From: Myxococcales bacterium
GTDB lineage: Bacteria; Myxococcota; Myxococcia; Myxococcales; JAJYLH01
Direction of reading: 5' to 3'
NCBI GenBank assembly: GCA_021787845.1
Contig: JAJYLH010000004.1
Coordinates: forward strand, 170,305-234,304
DNA length: 64,000 bases
Shown one piece after another: positions 1 through 11,454 of this stretch. The notes under the pieces are model-generated. The model had not been told where the DNA came from. It saw nothing but the letters and a program-made list of their open reading frames with translations, and made no database searches. The translations under genes and the position numbers were made by a program. Numbering within the stretch: position 1 is the first letter of the stretch; every line of letters starts with the position of its first letter.

Positions 1-1
1 C

Positions 2-1105
<1,104 letters not shown>

Positions 1106-1109
1106 AGCG

Positions 1110-2501
1110 CTACTTCCGCGGCAGGAGCGACAGCTCCTGGTAGAGATGAACCGCGCTCTTGATGGCGCTCGCCCAGTCGCCCAGGTGGAGGCTCTCGTTC
1201 TCGCCGTGGGCGTTGGTGTACGGGTCCTCGACGCCGACCAGGAGCGCTGGCGCCCCCCCGAGCGCGCGGGCGAACGGCTCGACGAACCCGATGGAGCCGC
1301 CGGCGCCGATGATCTCCGCCCGGTGGCCGTAGCCCGCCTCCAACGCGCGCCTCGCCGCCTCGAACGCCGGCGCGTGGTGGTCGCACGTCCAGGCGCTCAC
1401 CCCCTCGCCACCGCTGATGGTCACCTCGACCCCGAACGGCGCCGCCCGCCGCAACGCCGCCTCGAGCTGCCGCCGGGTCTCCGTGGGGTCCATGTCCGGC
1501 ACGATGCGCACGCCGACGTGGGCGTAGGCGGTGTCGCAGAGGATGTTGCGCGCCTCCGCCCGGCTCGACGCCTGGAGGGCGTTGACCGACAAGCTCGGCC
1601 GCCGCCAGAGCTTCTCCCAGGCGGTTGCGCTGCCGCCGACCATCGTGGCCGAGTCGACCATCCCCGCCTGCGCGCGAAACGACTCGGTCGAGTACGGCAG
1701 TTCCTGGAACGCCTGCGCGAGGTCCTTTTCCAGCGGCCGCACCCGGTCGAGCATGCCGGGAATCGTGATCTCGCCGTTCTCGTCGACCAGGGTCGCGAGC
1801 ATCTTCGACAGCGCCATCGCCGCGTCGGGAATCGGCCCGCCCCACATGCCGGAGTGGATGGAGCCCTTGAGCGCGCGCACCTCCACGTCGAGGCTGACGA
1901 GCCCGCGCAGCATGGTCGTGATGCCCGGAACGCCGACGTCGAAGTTCGCGGTGTCGGTGAGGACGATGACGTCCGCTTGCAGCTTCTTCTTGTGCTCCGC
2001 GAGGAACAGCGCCAGGTGCGCGCTGCCGACCTCCTCCTCGCCTTCGATGACGAGCTTCACGTTGAGCGGCAGCGCTCCGGCCCCCTTGAGCCAGGCGTCG
2101 ACCGCGCTCGTGTGGACGACGATGCCCGCCTTGTCGTCGGCGGTGCCGCGCCCGAAGAGGCGTCCGGCCACCTCGGTCGGCTCGAACGGCGGCGTCTTCC
2201 ACTTGGTCACGTCCCCCGCGGGCTGCACGTCGTGGTGCGCGTAGAGCAGGAGGGTCGGTTTCCCCGGCTGATGCAGGTGGTCGCCGTAGACGTAGGGGTG
2301 CCCGCCCTCGACGTCGAGCACCTCGACGTGCTCGAAGCCGCGCGCTTCGAGAAGCCTCGCGACCGCCCGCGCGCTGTCGCGCAGGTGCCTGGGATCGAAG
2401 CCCGCGAAGCTTACCGACGGAATGCGGACCAGCTCCTTGAGGTCCCCCAGGTAGCCGCTCAGGTTGTCGTCGAGGTGGGTCAGAGCGCTCTTGATGGACA
2501 T
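1110..2501 (-). CDS. M20-family metallopeptidase (dipeptidase type)
   Basis: 463 residues, the usual length for M20 dipeptidases. Two-metal active-site motifs are in order: LLYAHHDVQPAG (metal His/Asp) near residue 88, RGTADDKAG (bridging Asp) near 121, EGEEEVGS (catalytic and metal Glu) near 155, then the dimerisation/lid region with GSIHSGMWGG near 218. The family removes residues from short peptides or acylated amino acids in the cytosol; the substrate cannot be read from sequence. The start ATG is preceded by GGAGG at good spacing. It is divergent from meaB, with 200 bases between that hold a GATC-rich nonamer array. Confidence 0.88.
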   Translation of the reverse strand: MSIKSALTHLDDNLSGYLGDLKELVRIPSVSFAGFDPRHLRDSARAVARLLEARGFEHVEVLDVEGGHPYVYGDHLHQPGKPTLLLYAHHDVQPAGDVTKWKTPPFEPTEVAGRLFGRGTADDKAGIVVHTSAVDAWLKGAGALPLNVKLVIEGEEEVGSAHLALFLAEHKKKLQADVIVLTDTANFDVGVPGITTMLRGLVSLDVEVRALKGSIHSGMWGGPIPDAAMALSKMLATLVDENGEITIPGMLDRVRPLEKDLAQAFQELPYSTESFRAQAGMVDSATMVGGSATAWEKLWRRPSLSVNALQASSRAEARNILCDTAYAHVGVRIVPDMDPTETRRQLEAALRRAAPFGVEVTISGGEGVSAWTCDHHAPAFEAARRALEAGYGHRAEIIGAGGSIGFVEPFARALGGAPALLVGVEDPYTNAHGENESLHLGDWASAIKSAVHLYQELSLLPRK

Positions 2502-2613
2502 GAAGGCCTCCGGCCGCGTTGCGAGAAGCGCGGGGCGCGGATTCTGGCGAGCGCGCGACGCCGGCGCAAGGCGAGGCGAAAGCGCTGTCGTATTGCGCGC
2601 GTTGCGAGGTGGC

Positions 2614-2651
2614 GATCGACCGATCCGACCGATCCGACCGATCGGACCGAT
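2614..2651. repeat. nonameric GATCCGACC tandem array, copy 1
   Basis: About four units of a 9-base repeat (GATCCGACC, GATCGGACC) lie in the intergenic space between the divergent M20 peptidase and meaB. Each unit starts with GATC. Similar arrays occur at 8304-8348 and 23671-23711, always outside genes. Confidence 0.8.
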
Positions 2652-2703
2652 GGGGCGCGGCGCGCCTCGTCCGATGCCGCCGCTGTGTTACCGTCCGCCG
2701 ACG

Positions 2704-3666
2704 ATGTCTCTGGCCGAAGGAGTTCTCGCGGGTGACCGACGGCAAGCAGCACGGCTCCTGAGGGCCATCGACGACCGGCAACCGGCCGCCGAGGAAGCGT
2801 TGCGGGCGCTCTTCGCCCACACCGGCCGCGCCCACGTCGTCGGCATCACCGGGACGCCCGGCGCCGGGAAATCGACGCTCGGCAACGGCCTCATCGCGGC
2901 ATGGCGGGCGAGAGGGCTCTCGGTCGGCGTGCTGGCGGTCGACCCGACGAGCCCGTTCACCGGCGGCGCGATTCTCGGCGACCGCATCCGGATGCAGGAC
3001 CACGCGCTCGACCCGGGCGTGTTCATCCGGTCGCTCGCGACGCGGGGGAACCTCGGCGGGCTGTCCCGCGCGACCTTCGACTCGGCGAAGGTGCTCGATG
3101 CGATGGGCTGCGACGTCGTCCTCATCGAGACCGTCGGCGTCGGCCAGGACGAGGTGGAAATCGCGCAGCTCGCGCACACGACGGTGCTGGTGACGGTGCC
3201 GGGCCTGGGCGATGACGTGCAGGCCATCAAGGCGGGCATCCTGGAAATCGCCGACGTCTTCGTCGTCAACAAGGCCGACCGCGAGGGCGCGGACCGCACC
3301 GTCTTCGACCTGCGCGCGATGCTGGAGATGCGGCGGGCGCTCCTTTCGGCGGGCGCCAGCGCGTGGGAGCCGCCGATCGTGCCGACCGTCGCGACCCGCG
3401 GCGAGGGCGTCGACGAGCTGGTGGGCGCCATCGACCGGCACCGGCGGATGCTGGACGAGAGCGGCGAGCGAACGCGCCGCGAGGCCGCCCGCGCGAAAAC
3501 CGAGCTGACGCAGCGGCTCTCGGAACGATTGTTGGAGCGGTCGCTCGGCGCGCTCGCCGAGCGCGAGGGTTCGATCGACGATCTCGCGCTGCGGATCGCC
3601 CGCCGCGAGCTCGACCCCTACGCGCTCGCCGACCGTGCCATCGAAGCTCTCGGGCCGGAGGTCTGA
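2704..3666 (+). CDS. meaB: MeaB/ArgK-type GTPase, methylmalonyl-CoA mutase chaperone
   Basis: 320 residues from the ATG at 2704, the normal length of MeaB. G-domain motifs: Walker A GTPGAGKST near residue 45, the family signature DPTSPFTGGAILGDRIRM near 80, Walker B region VLIETVGVGQDE, and the base-specificity loop VNKAD near 190. MeaB proteins gate cobalamin loading and protect methylmalonyl-CoA mutase in the cytosol. No mutase gene is visible nearby, so the partner is elsewhere or this is a related G3E GTPase. The longer in-frame extension upstream runs through the GATC repeat array and is not credible. The stop overlaps the start of the next gene (TGATG). Confidence 0.9.
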   Translation: MSLAEGVLAGDRRQAARLLRAIDDRQPAAEEALRALFAHTGRAHVVGITGTPGAGKSTLGNGLIAAWRARGLSVGVLAVDPTSPFTGGAILGDRIRMQDHALDPGVFIRSLATRGNLGGLSRATFDSAKVLDAMGCDVVLIETVGVGQDEVEIAQLAHTTVLVTVPGLGDDVQAIKAGILEIADVFVVNKADREGADRTVFDLRAMLEMRRALLSAGASAWEPPIVPTVATRGEGVDELVGAIDRHRRMLDESGERTRREAARAKTELTQRLSERLLERSLGALAEREGSIDDLALRIARRELDPYALADRAIEALGPEV

Positions 3667-4280
3667 TGAAGCCGCTTCTCGCCCTCCTGTTCGCGGCGCC
3701 TTTGCTCTCCTGCGGCGGCCAAGCGACAGCGCCCCTGTCCCTCACGTTTCCGATGGGCCCGAAGGAGGTGCGCCTCGCGCTCGGGCAGCAGTTCCCCGAC
3801 GTGCTGGCGCCCGACGACGCGATCTGGCCGGCGACCGAGCCCGCGATGACGGTCGACGTGAAAGCGGTGGAAGCGGCGCCGTTCTCGCTCCCGAGCGCCC
3901 CGGCGTTCGCCGGCAAGACGCTCGAGCTCGACGGCGCGTCGGTCTCGGTCGACACCGCCGGCTCGCCCTTCGATTCCGTCGAGCTGTTCGTCGGTCCGGC
4001 CGGCGCAACGAGCGTGACCGACGCCCAGGTCGTCGACCTCGGCCACGCCTCGGTGGCGCGGAGCAAAGGGAGTGCGACAGCGCTGACGTGGAGCGCCAAC
4101 GGTCCCGGGCTGCTCGCCGCCGCGCTCGACGGCAAGCTCGACGGACAGAACGGCAAGCGCTCGGCCACGTTTCTTCTCGAAGGCCGGGCGCCGGTCGGCC
4201 TGAGCCCAGGGCAAGCGCTGCCGGCGAGCACGCCGGCCGAGAAGGTTCGGGTGGACATCCCGATTCGGTACCTGCCGTGA
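3666..4280 (+). CDS. putative lipoprotein, unknown function
   Basis: 204 residues starting MKPLLALLFAAPLLSCGG, a short signal peptide with a lipobox ending at Cys16, so the product is predicted to be lipid-anchored. The mature part has no motif I recognise; it alternates hydrophobic and polar residues as in a beta-rich domain and ends VDIPIRYLP. Its ATG overlaps the meaB stop and its own stop overlaps the GTG of rnc, which suggests translational coupling across meaB, this gene and rnc. Confidence 0.75.
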   Translation: MKPLLALLFAAPLLSCGGQATAPLSLTFPMGPKEVRLALGQQFPDVLAPDDAIWPATEPAMTVDVKAVEAAPFSLPSAPAFAGKTLELDGASVSVDTAGSPFDSVELFVGPAGATSVTDAQVVDLGHASVARSKGSATALTWSANGPGLLAAALDGKLDGQNGKRSATFLLEGRAPVGLSPGQALPASTPAEKVRVDIPIRYLP

Positions 4281-5038
4281 GCTGGGACCTCGGCCGGCTG
4301 CGCCGCGCCCTCGCCGAACGGGGGCTGCGCGACGACGTGCCCTTCGCGAACGAGCTGATCATCGCCGAGGCGCTCACCCACTCGAGCTACGCGAGCGAAA
4401 GAGGTGGCCACGACAACGAGCGGCTGGAGATGCTGGGCGACGCGGTGCTCGGCTTTCTCGTTGCCGACCTGCTCTTCGACCTCTTGCCGGACGCGCCCGA
4501 GGGCGTGCTGACCAGGGTACGCGCGTCGCTCGTCGACGAGCCGTCGCTCGCGGAGAAATCGCGGCGCTTGGGTTTTGGGGAAGCGCTGATGCTCGGCAGG
4601 GGCGAGGAGCAGAGCGGCGGCCGCGACCGCGATTCGCTGCTCGCGGACGCGTTCGAAGCGGTGCTGGCGGGCATCTACCGGTCGGAGGGCCTCGAGGCGG
4701 CGAGACAGCTCGTCGCCGGCGTGTTCGAGGAGGAGGTGCGCTCCCGGCTGGCGGAGGGGCTGCCGCTGAACGACTACAAGACGACGCTGCAGGTGAAAGC
4801 GCAGCGGGAGCTCAAGGTCGCGCCGCAGTACCGAATCCTGGACATCCGTGGGCCCGACCACGAGCGGCAGTTCACCGCCGAGGTCAGCGTGCGCGGGCGG
4901 GTCGCGGGGAGCGGCGAAGGGCGGACGAAGAAGCTCGCCGAGCAGCAGGCGGCCAAGGCGGCGCTGGAAAGCTGGGAGACGTTCCAGGAAACGGAAGGCC
5001 CGGCGGCGCAGCCGGAGGACGGCTCGGCTGGCACCTGA
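4277..5038 (+). CDS. rnc: ribonuclease III
   Basis: 253 residues from the GTG that overlaps the previous stop (GTGA). The RNase III signature NERLEMLGDAVL is near residue 46 with the following Asp/Glu of the catalytic site, and the second acidic cluster DAFEAVLAGIY is near 120. A C-terminal double-stranded-RNA-binding domain (NDYKTTLQVKAQ to the GEGRTKKLAEQQAAKAAL end) covers about 160-230. It processes rRNA precursors and structured RNAs in the cytosol. era lies two genes downstream, reproducing the common rnc-era association. Confidence 0.94.
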   Translation: MSWDLGRLRRALAERGLRDDVPFANELIIAEALTHSSYASERGGHDNERLEMLGDAVLGFLVADLLFDLLPDAPEGVLTRVRASLVDEPSLAEKSRRLGFGEALMLGRGEEQSGGRDRDSLLADAFEAVLAGIYRSEGLEAARQLVAGVFEEEVRSRLAEGLPLNDYKTTLQVKAQRELKVAPQYRILDIRGPDHERQFTAEVSVRGRVAGSGEGRTKKLAEQQAAKAALESWETFQETEGPAAQPEDGSAGT

Positions 5039-5075
5039 CGGGAGCGGTCTCGGAGAGCGATTGGAAGCGAATGGC

Positions 5076-5639
5076 ATGCCGCCGGGGGAGGACCCGCTCT
5101 TCGGCGCGTTGGACACGAGCTTCGGTCGCATCGTGCTGCGGCTGTTCGAGGCGGAAACGCCGCGGACGGTTGCGCACTTCGTGGGGCTCGCGACGGGCGC
5201 CAGCGCGTGGACGCACCCGTGCACGGGCGAGGCGATGGTGGGCGTGCCGCTCTACGACGGGACCCGGGTGCACCGCGTGTTTCCGGATTTCATGATCCAG
5301 ATGGGCGACCCGTTCACGCGGGCGGACGGCGCTCTCGCGCGGGCGGGCCGCAGCGGGCCGGGCTTCACCATCGCCGACGAGATTCGGCGAGAGCTGCGGT
5401 TCGACCGGCCGGGCCGGGTGGCGATGGCGACCCAGCGGCGGCCCGACTCGAACGGCTCGCAGTTCTTCCTCACCGAGGTGGCGTGCCCGCACCTCGATTT
5501 CCGACACACGATTTTCGGCGAAGTGGTCGACGGCTTCGAACGGATACCGAAGCTCGCGCGGGTGAAGGCCGATGCCGAGGGGCGTCCGCTCGATCCGCCC
5601 CGGCTGGACCGGGTGACGGTTTTTCGAGGCGCGACCTGA
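5076..5639 (+). CDS. cyclophilin-type peptidyl-prolyl cis-trans isomerase
   Basis: 187 residues from ATG 5076 (GGAAG sits 8 bases upstream; TTG 5061 is an in-frame alternative). Cyclophilin landmarks: an ETPRTVAHFVGLA segment near residue 30, RVHRVFPDFMIQMGDP holding the catalytic Arg/Phe/Gln set, NGSQFFLTEVACPHLD and HTIFGEVVDG. No signal peptide is visible, so it should be a cytosolic proline isomerase and folding helper. It sits between rnc and era. Confidence 0.88.
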   Translation: MPPGEDPLFGALDTSFGRIVLRLFEAETPRTVAHFVGLATGASAWTHPCTGEAMVGVPLYDGTRVHRVFPDFMIQMGDPFTRADGALARAGRSGPGFTIADEIRRELRFDRPGRVAMATQRRPDSNGSQFFLTEVACPHLDFRHTIFGEVVDGFERIPKLARVKADAEGRPLDPPRLDRVTVFRGAT

Positions 5640-5653
5640 CGAACGGAGCAACG

Positions 5654-5692
5654 ATGGCCATCCGGTTGACACACTTGGAGCCGGACACGTGA
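5654..5692 (+). other. 12-codon open frame with a good RBS
   Basis: ATG 5654 is preceded by GGAG and opens a frame MAIRLTHLEPDT that stops at 5692, inside the left arm of the inverted repeat at 5675-5752. It may be the first codons of a gene cut by insertion of the repeat, or a leader peptide for era. Nothing beyond the start signal supports it. Confidence 0.25.
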
Positions 5693-5752
5693 GTGTCCGG
5701 GTGGGGCACGGACGTCCCGGGCGAAACCGGACACTGACGTGTCCAGCTCCAA
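5675..5752. repeat. long imperfect inverted repeat upstream of era
   Basis: Two 26-base arms (5675-5700 and 5727-5752) are complementary at 24 positions and flank a 26-base loop. The outer ends read TTGGAGC and GCTCCAA, and the inner parts hold GGACACGT/ACGTGTCC and AGTGTCCGG/CCGGACACT. This would form a large cruciform or RNA hairpin between the cyclophilin gene and era. Confidence 0.85.
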
Positions 5753-5794
5753 CATCGGGGCAAGTGCGTCGCCCGGATAGGCATGGGAGCAGCG

Positions 5795-6985
5795 ATGGCT
5801 CGCACGAAGGGCGGTAGCGCAGGCGGCAAACGGAAGCGGCAGCCCCCGGCGTCCCAGAAGAAGCGCGCAGCGCACAAGTCCGCTCATCCTGAGCGTTCCT
5901 CCCCCGCTCATCCTGAGCGTTCCTCCCCCGCTCATCCTGAGCGTTCCTCCCCCGCTCATCCTGAGCGTTCCTCCCCCGCTCATCCTGAGCGTTCCTCCCC
6001 CGCTCATCCTGAGCGCAGTCGAAGGATGCGCGCCAGCCTGCCCACCGGCTCCCGCTCGGGGTTTGCGCTCTTGTTCGGCAAGCCGAACGTGGGGAAGAGC
6101 ACGCTCTTGAACCACCTTGTCGGCGAGCACCTGGCGGCGGTCTCGCCCCGGCCGCAGACGACGCGGCAGCGACTCCTCGGCATCGTGCGCCAGCCGGGAA
6201 CGGAGCTGCTCCTCGTCGATGCGCCGGGGGTGCACCAGCCGCGGGGATTGCTCCATCGGGCGATGGTCGAGGCGGCGACGAGCGCGCTCGCCGAGGTCGA
6301 CGTGGTGCTCTACCTCGCCGAGGCCGGATGGCCGGCGGGAGCGCAGCCAGGGAGCGGAGTCGACATCGACGTCGTCGGCCAGGCGCACCGCGACCTCTTG
6401 CGGGCGGTGAAGAAGGCCGGAAAGCCGGTGGTGCTGGTGCTGACGAAGATCGACCTGGTGGAGCGGCCGAAGCTGCTCCCGATCATCGACGCTTGGCGCC
6501 AGGCGTTCGACTTCGCGGACATCTACCCGCTCTCGGCGCTCACCGGGGAGAACGCGAGCGGTCTCGTCGGGGTGGTGCGCCAGTACCTGCCGGAAGGGCC
6601 GCCGCTCTATCCGGAGGAGCAGATGACCGACGCCTCGGAGCGGGCGCTCGCCGCGGAATTCATCCGCGAGCAGCTCTTTCTCAAGACGCAGGAGGAGGTG
6701 CCCTACGGGACGGCGGTGGCCATCGACGCCTTCGACGAGCAGGAGCGCGAGTCCGACCGCGGCCCGGGGCTCGTGCGCATCGAGGCGACGATCATCGTCG
6801 AGCGCGCGAGCCACAAGGGCATCGTCCTCGGCAAGGGCGGAGAGCGGCTCAAGGAAATCGGCACCGAGGCGCGAAAGCGGCTGGAGAAGCTGCTCGGCTG
6901 CCGGGTCTGGCTCGGGCTGCACGTGCGGGTGGTTCCGGGTTGGACCGAGAAGCGCGCGCTGCTTTCCGAGCTGGGTCTGACCTAG
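5795..6985 (+). CDS. era: GTPase Era with a repeat-derived N-terminal extension
   Basis: The GTPase core has GKPNVGKSTLLN (G1), DAPGVH (G3) and TKID (G4), followed by a KH RNA-binding domain with GKGGERLKEIGTEARKRLE. Era binds 16S rRNA and assists 30S assembly at the membrane-cytosol face. ATG 5795 has GGGAG five bases upstream and gives 396 residues, about 80 more than usual. The extra part is a Lys/Arg-rich stretch followed by the octapeptide AHPERSSP five times, encoded by an in-frame 24-base repeat. ATG 6026 would give a normal-length Era (319 residues), but its GAAGG directly abuts the start codon. I favour 5795 on the RBS. Confidence 0.9.
   Translation: MARTKGGSAGGKRKRQPPASQKKRAAHKSAHPERSSPAHPERSSPAHPERSSPAHPERSSPAHPERSSPAHPERSRRMRASLPTGSRSGFALLFGKPNVGKSTLLNHLVGEHLAAVSPRPQTTRQRLLGIVRQPGTELLLVDAPGVHQPRGLLHRAMVEAATSALAEVDVVLYLAEAGWPAGAQPGSGVDIDVVGQAHRDLLRAVKKAGKPVVLVLTKIDLVERPKLLPIIDAWRQAFDFADIYPLSALTGENASGLVGVVRQYLPEGPPLYPEEQMTDASERALAAEFIREQLFLKTQEEVPYGTAVAIDAFDEQERESDRGPGLVRIEATIIVERASHKGIVLGKGGERLKEIGTEARKRLEKLLGCRVWLGLHVRVVPGWTEKRALLSELGLT
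5881..6028 (+). repeat. 24-base tandem repeat from a REP-like half-site, inside era
   Basis: Five perfect 24-base units start at 5881, 5905, 5929, 5953 and 5977. A sixth, at 6001, diverges after GAGCG and continues as CAGTCGAAGGATG, completing the REP-like palindrome seen at 7027 and 22192. Each unit begins CGCTCATCCTGAGCG. Because 24 is a multiple of three, the era frame stays open through the array. Confidence 0.9.
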
Positions 6986-7013
6986 TCCCCACACCAGAAT
7001 AGCCTTGATATTC

Positions 7014-7060
7014 GTGCTGTCCTGGACCGCTCACCCTGAGCGCAGCCGAAGGATGAGCGG
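7014..7060. repeat. REP-like palindrome downstream of era
   Basis: From 7027 to 7060 a near-palindrome reads CCGCTCACCCTGAGCG followed by CAGCCGAAGGATGAGCGG. The 28 bases 7014-7041 recur exactly at 46076-46103, so a unit larger than the palindrome has been copied. It lies between the ends of era and the convergent lipoprotein gene and could terminate both transcripts. Confidence 0.75.
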
Positions 7061-7130
7061 GAACGAGAACGCGCCCGAACATGCTCAGGTCAGTTGTTTC
7101 CAGCACCTTGGGTCGGCGCTTCTTCGCTGG

Positions 7131-7553
7131 TCACGGAGGCGCCGGCTTTTCGGGCGGCAACACTTCGACCCCGATGGCCTCGGGAGGCTCGGCGCCCTTC
7201 GCGTTCTTGTAGTAGACGCGCACCGGGGTGCCGGGGGCGAGGACGGTGTGGCTCTTTGCGAGGCGCCCCAGGAGCACGGGCGCGGTCGGCAACAGCCGCA
7301 GCCGGAGGTGGCGCCGGGGCCCGGCGGTCGGGACGATGGTGAGAAAGCCGTTGCGTAGCCGCCGGACGTTTCCGGTCTCGTTTCCATCGGCGTCGGTGAG
7401 CATCGTGCGCAAGCTCGTCACGCTCGTCACCGGCGGCGCCGCGACCGCCTTGGGCGCGTCCATCTCGGTCTCGATGCGCGTGCGCCGGGACACCTCGGAA
7501 CGGTTGCAGCCGGCCAGGATGATGAGGACGCTCACACCCGCTGTCAGGCGCAT
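7131..7553 (-). CDS. small putative lipoprotein
   Basis: 140 residues starting MRLTAGVSVLIILAGCNRSE, with a clear lipobox (LAGC) and cleavage before Cys16. The mature part is Arg/Pro-rich and has no family signature I can name; a segment with NGFLTIVP and RVYYKNAKG looks like a small beta domain. It points toward era, head to head with the next lipoprotein gene at 7611 with only 57 bases between starts, so the pair probably shares a divergent promoter region. Confidence 0.65.
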   Translation of the reverse strand: MRLTAGVSVLIILAGCNRSEVSRRTRIETEMDAPKAVAAPPVTSVTSLRTMLTDADGNETGNVRRLRNGFLTIVPTAGPRRHLRLRLLPTAPVLLGRLAKSHTVLAPGTPVRVYYKNAKGAEPPEAIGVEVLPPEKPAPP

Positions 7554-7610
7554 CGTCCCTCCCGCCAGACAACCTGAAGTTGATCCCGGTCAACGGCAAG
7601 GCGAGCGACA

Positions 7611-8273
7611 ATGCGCGGCGTGAGGTCGCTCGGCGCCACCGCTCTCGCCCTTCTCCTGCTCGGGTCGGCCGCTTGCGGAGGGAACCAATCGACGCCGTTT
7701 CCGCCGGGCTTGAAGATGATCGAGCAGGTGAGCCTTTCCGGCCCGCCGCCGGACGGCTCGGACAAGACGCCGGAGAAAGTGGTCACCAGCTCCGGGAGCA
7801 CGTCGAGCTACGACGACGCGCAAGCCCGCGGCTACATCCACGAGCCCCTGAGCGTCGTCTACGCGGCCTTGCAGGATCCGGACGTGGTGGTCGACCGGCG
7901 TTCGGTGGCGAAGTACACCGTCACCCACAACGTCGAGAGTGGCTACGACGTGAGCTTCCGGGTTCACAACACCATTTACGACATCGTCACGGTCGAGTTC
8001 GACATGACCTGGCGCGAGGGCGTCACCGTGGGGACCAGGAGCGCTCCCACCCAGGTCAACGCCCGCGCCGAAAAGACCGCCGGCACCGCCTACATCTCCC
8101 TGATGGAGGTGTCGATTCAGCTCAACAGCGTCTCCGACGGCGTGACGCTGTTCCAAGCGGCGGAGCACATCAGCGCCGCGTCGAGCAGCGCCTCGACCAT
8201 CGAGCTGTATCTGAAAGACGTCTACGCCTCGCTCCTCGCGAAGAGCCACGGACAGCCACTGCCGACCTATTGA
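7611..8273 (+). CDS. putative lipoprotein, unknown function
   Basis: 220 residues; the signal sequence MRGVRSLGATALALLLLGSAACGG has its lipobox at AAC. The mature domain (about 195 residues) contains REGVTVGTRSAP and a C-terminal helical stretch SASSSASTIELYLKDVYASL. A region from YIHEPLSVVYAALQDPDVVV resembles START/SRPBCC-like lipid-binding domains in rhythm only, a weak guess. Divergent from the lipoprotein at 7131; alaS follows after a GATC nonamer array. Confidence 0.7.
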   Translation: MRGVRSLGATALALLLLGSAACGGNQSTPFPPGLKMIEQVSLSGPPPDGSDKTPEKVVTSSGSTSSYDDAQARGYIHEPLSVVYAALQDPDVVVDRRSVAKYTVTHNVESGYDVSFRVHNTIYDIVTVEFDMTWREGVTVGTRSAPTQVNARAEKTAGTAYISLMEVSIQLNSVSDGVTLFQAAEHISAASSSASTIELYLKDVYASLLAKSHGQPLPTY

Positions 8274-8303
8274 AGCTCGCTCCGAGGCGCTTCCGCCGTC
8301 GCT

Positions 8304-8348
8304 GATCGGACCGATCGGACGGATCGGTCGGATCGGACGGATCGGACG
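8304..8348. repeat. nonameric GATCGGACS tandem array, copy 2
   Basis: Five 9-base units (GATCGGACC, GATCGGACG, GATCGGTCG, GATCGGACG, GATCGGACG) lie between the lipoprotein stop and the alaS start. Same family as 2614-2651 and 23671-23711. Confidence 0.85.
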
Positions 8349-8490
8349 CGGTACCGCTCCGAGCGCAGTCGAGGGAGCGGGAACGCGAGAGCCCAACCGC
8401 GGCCTCCCTTCGCGTTGACGCTTGCCTGGCGCGGCCCTTATTCTCCGCCGCTTTTCGCGCTCGATGGCTCGGGCGCTCGTGAGGTCGTCG

Positions 8491-11197
<2,707 letters not shown>

Positions 11198-11202
<5 letters not shown>

Positions 11203-11396
11203 GATGGACAGTCACGTCGAACGCGGCTCTTCGCGTTCGGCGGGCTGTCCGTCCGAGAGCGATCGTTCCGGATCTTCTGCGCGACTCGAGCGGCATCGGC
11301 CTGTCGTCGCATACATTCGCTCTGGTACGACTGTCTGTCGCTCTGGAACGACGGGCAGCCCGAAGCCCTACGGGCTCCGGGACTGCCCATCCTACT
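11198..11396. repeat. MITE-like element with AGTAGGATGG ends, copy 1
   Basis: 199 bases beginning AGTAGGATGGACAGTC and ending GGACTGCCCATCCTACT, which are inverted repeats of each other. It is highly similar to 19193-19370 over its whole length, with a roughly 21-base local duplication (TCTGTCGCTCTGGAACGAC region). It also holds an internal hairpin GCAGCCCGAAGCCC/GGGCTCCGGGACTGC. No coding capacity. The element supplies the alaS stop codon. Confidence 0.85.
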
Positions 11397-11454
11397 CAAG
11401 TGCAAGTCCCATGAGGGAGCGGCGCATGCTGCTCGATTGGATAGCACGCGAATC

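Noticed and set aside
5881..6028. CRISPR-like repeat array
   Set aside because: Units are contiguous 24-mers without spacers. The 42-base and 90-base arrays also lack spacers, and no cas genes are present.
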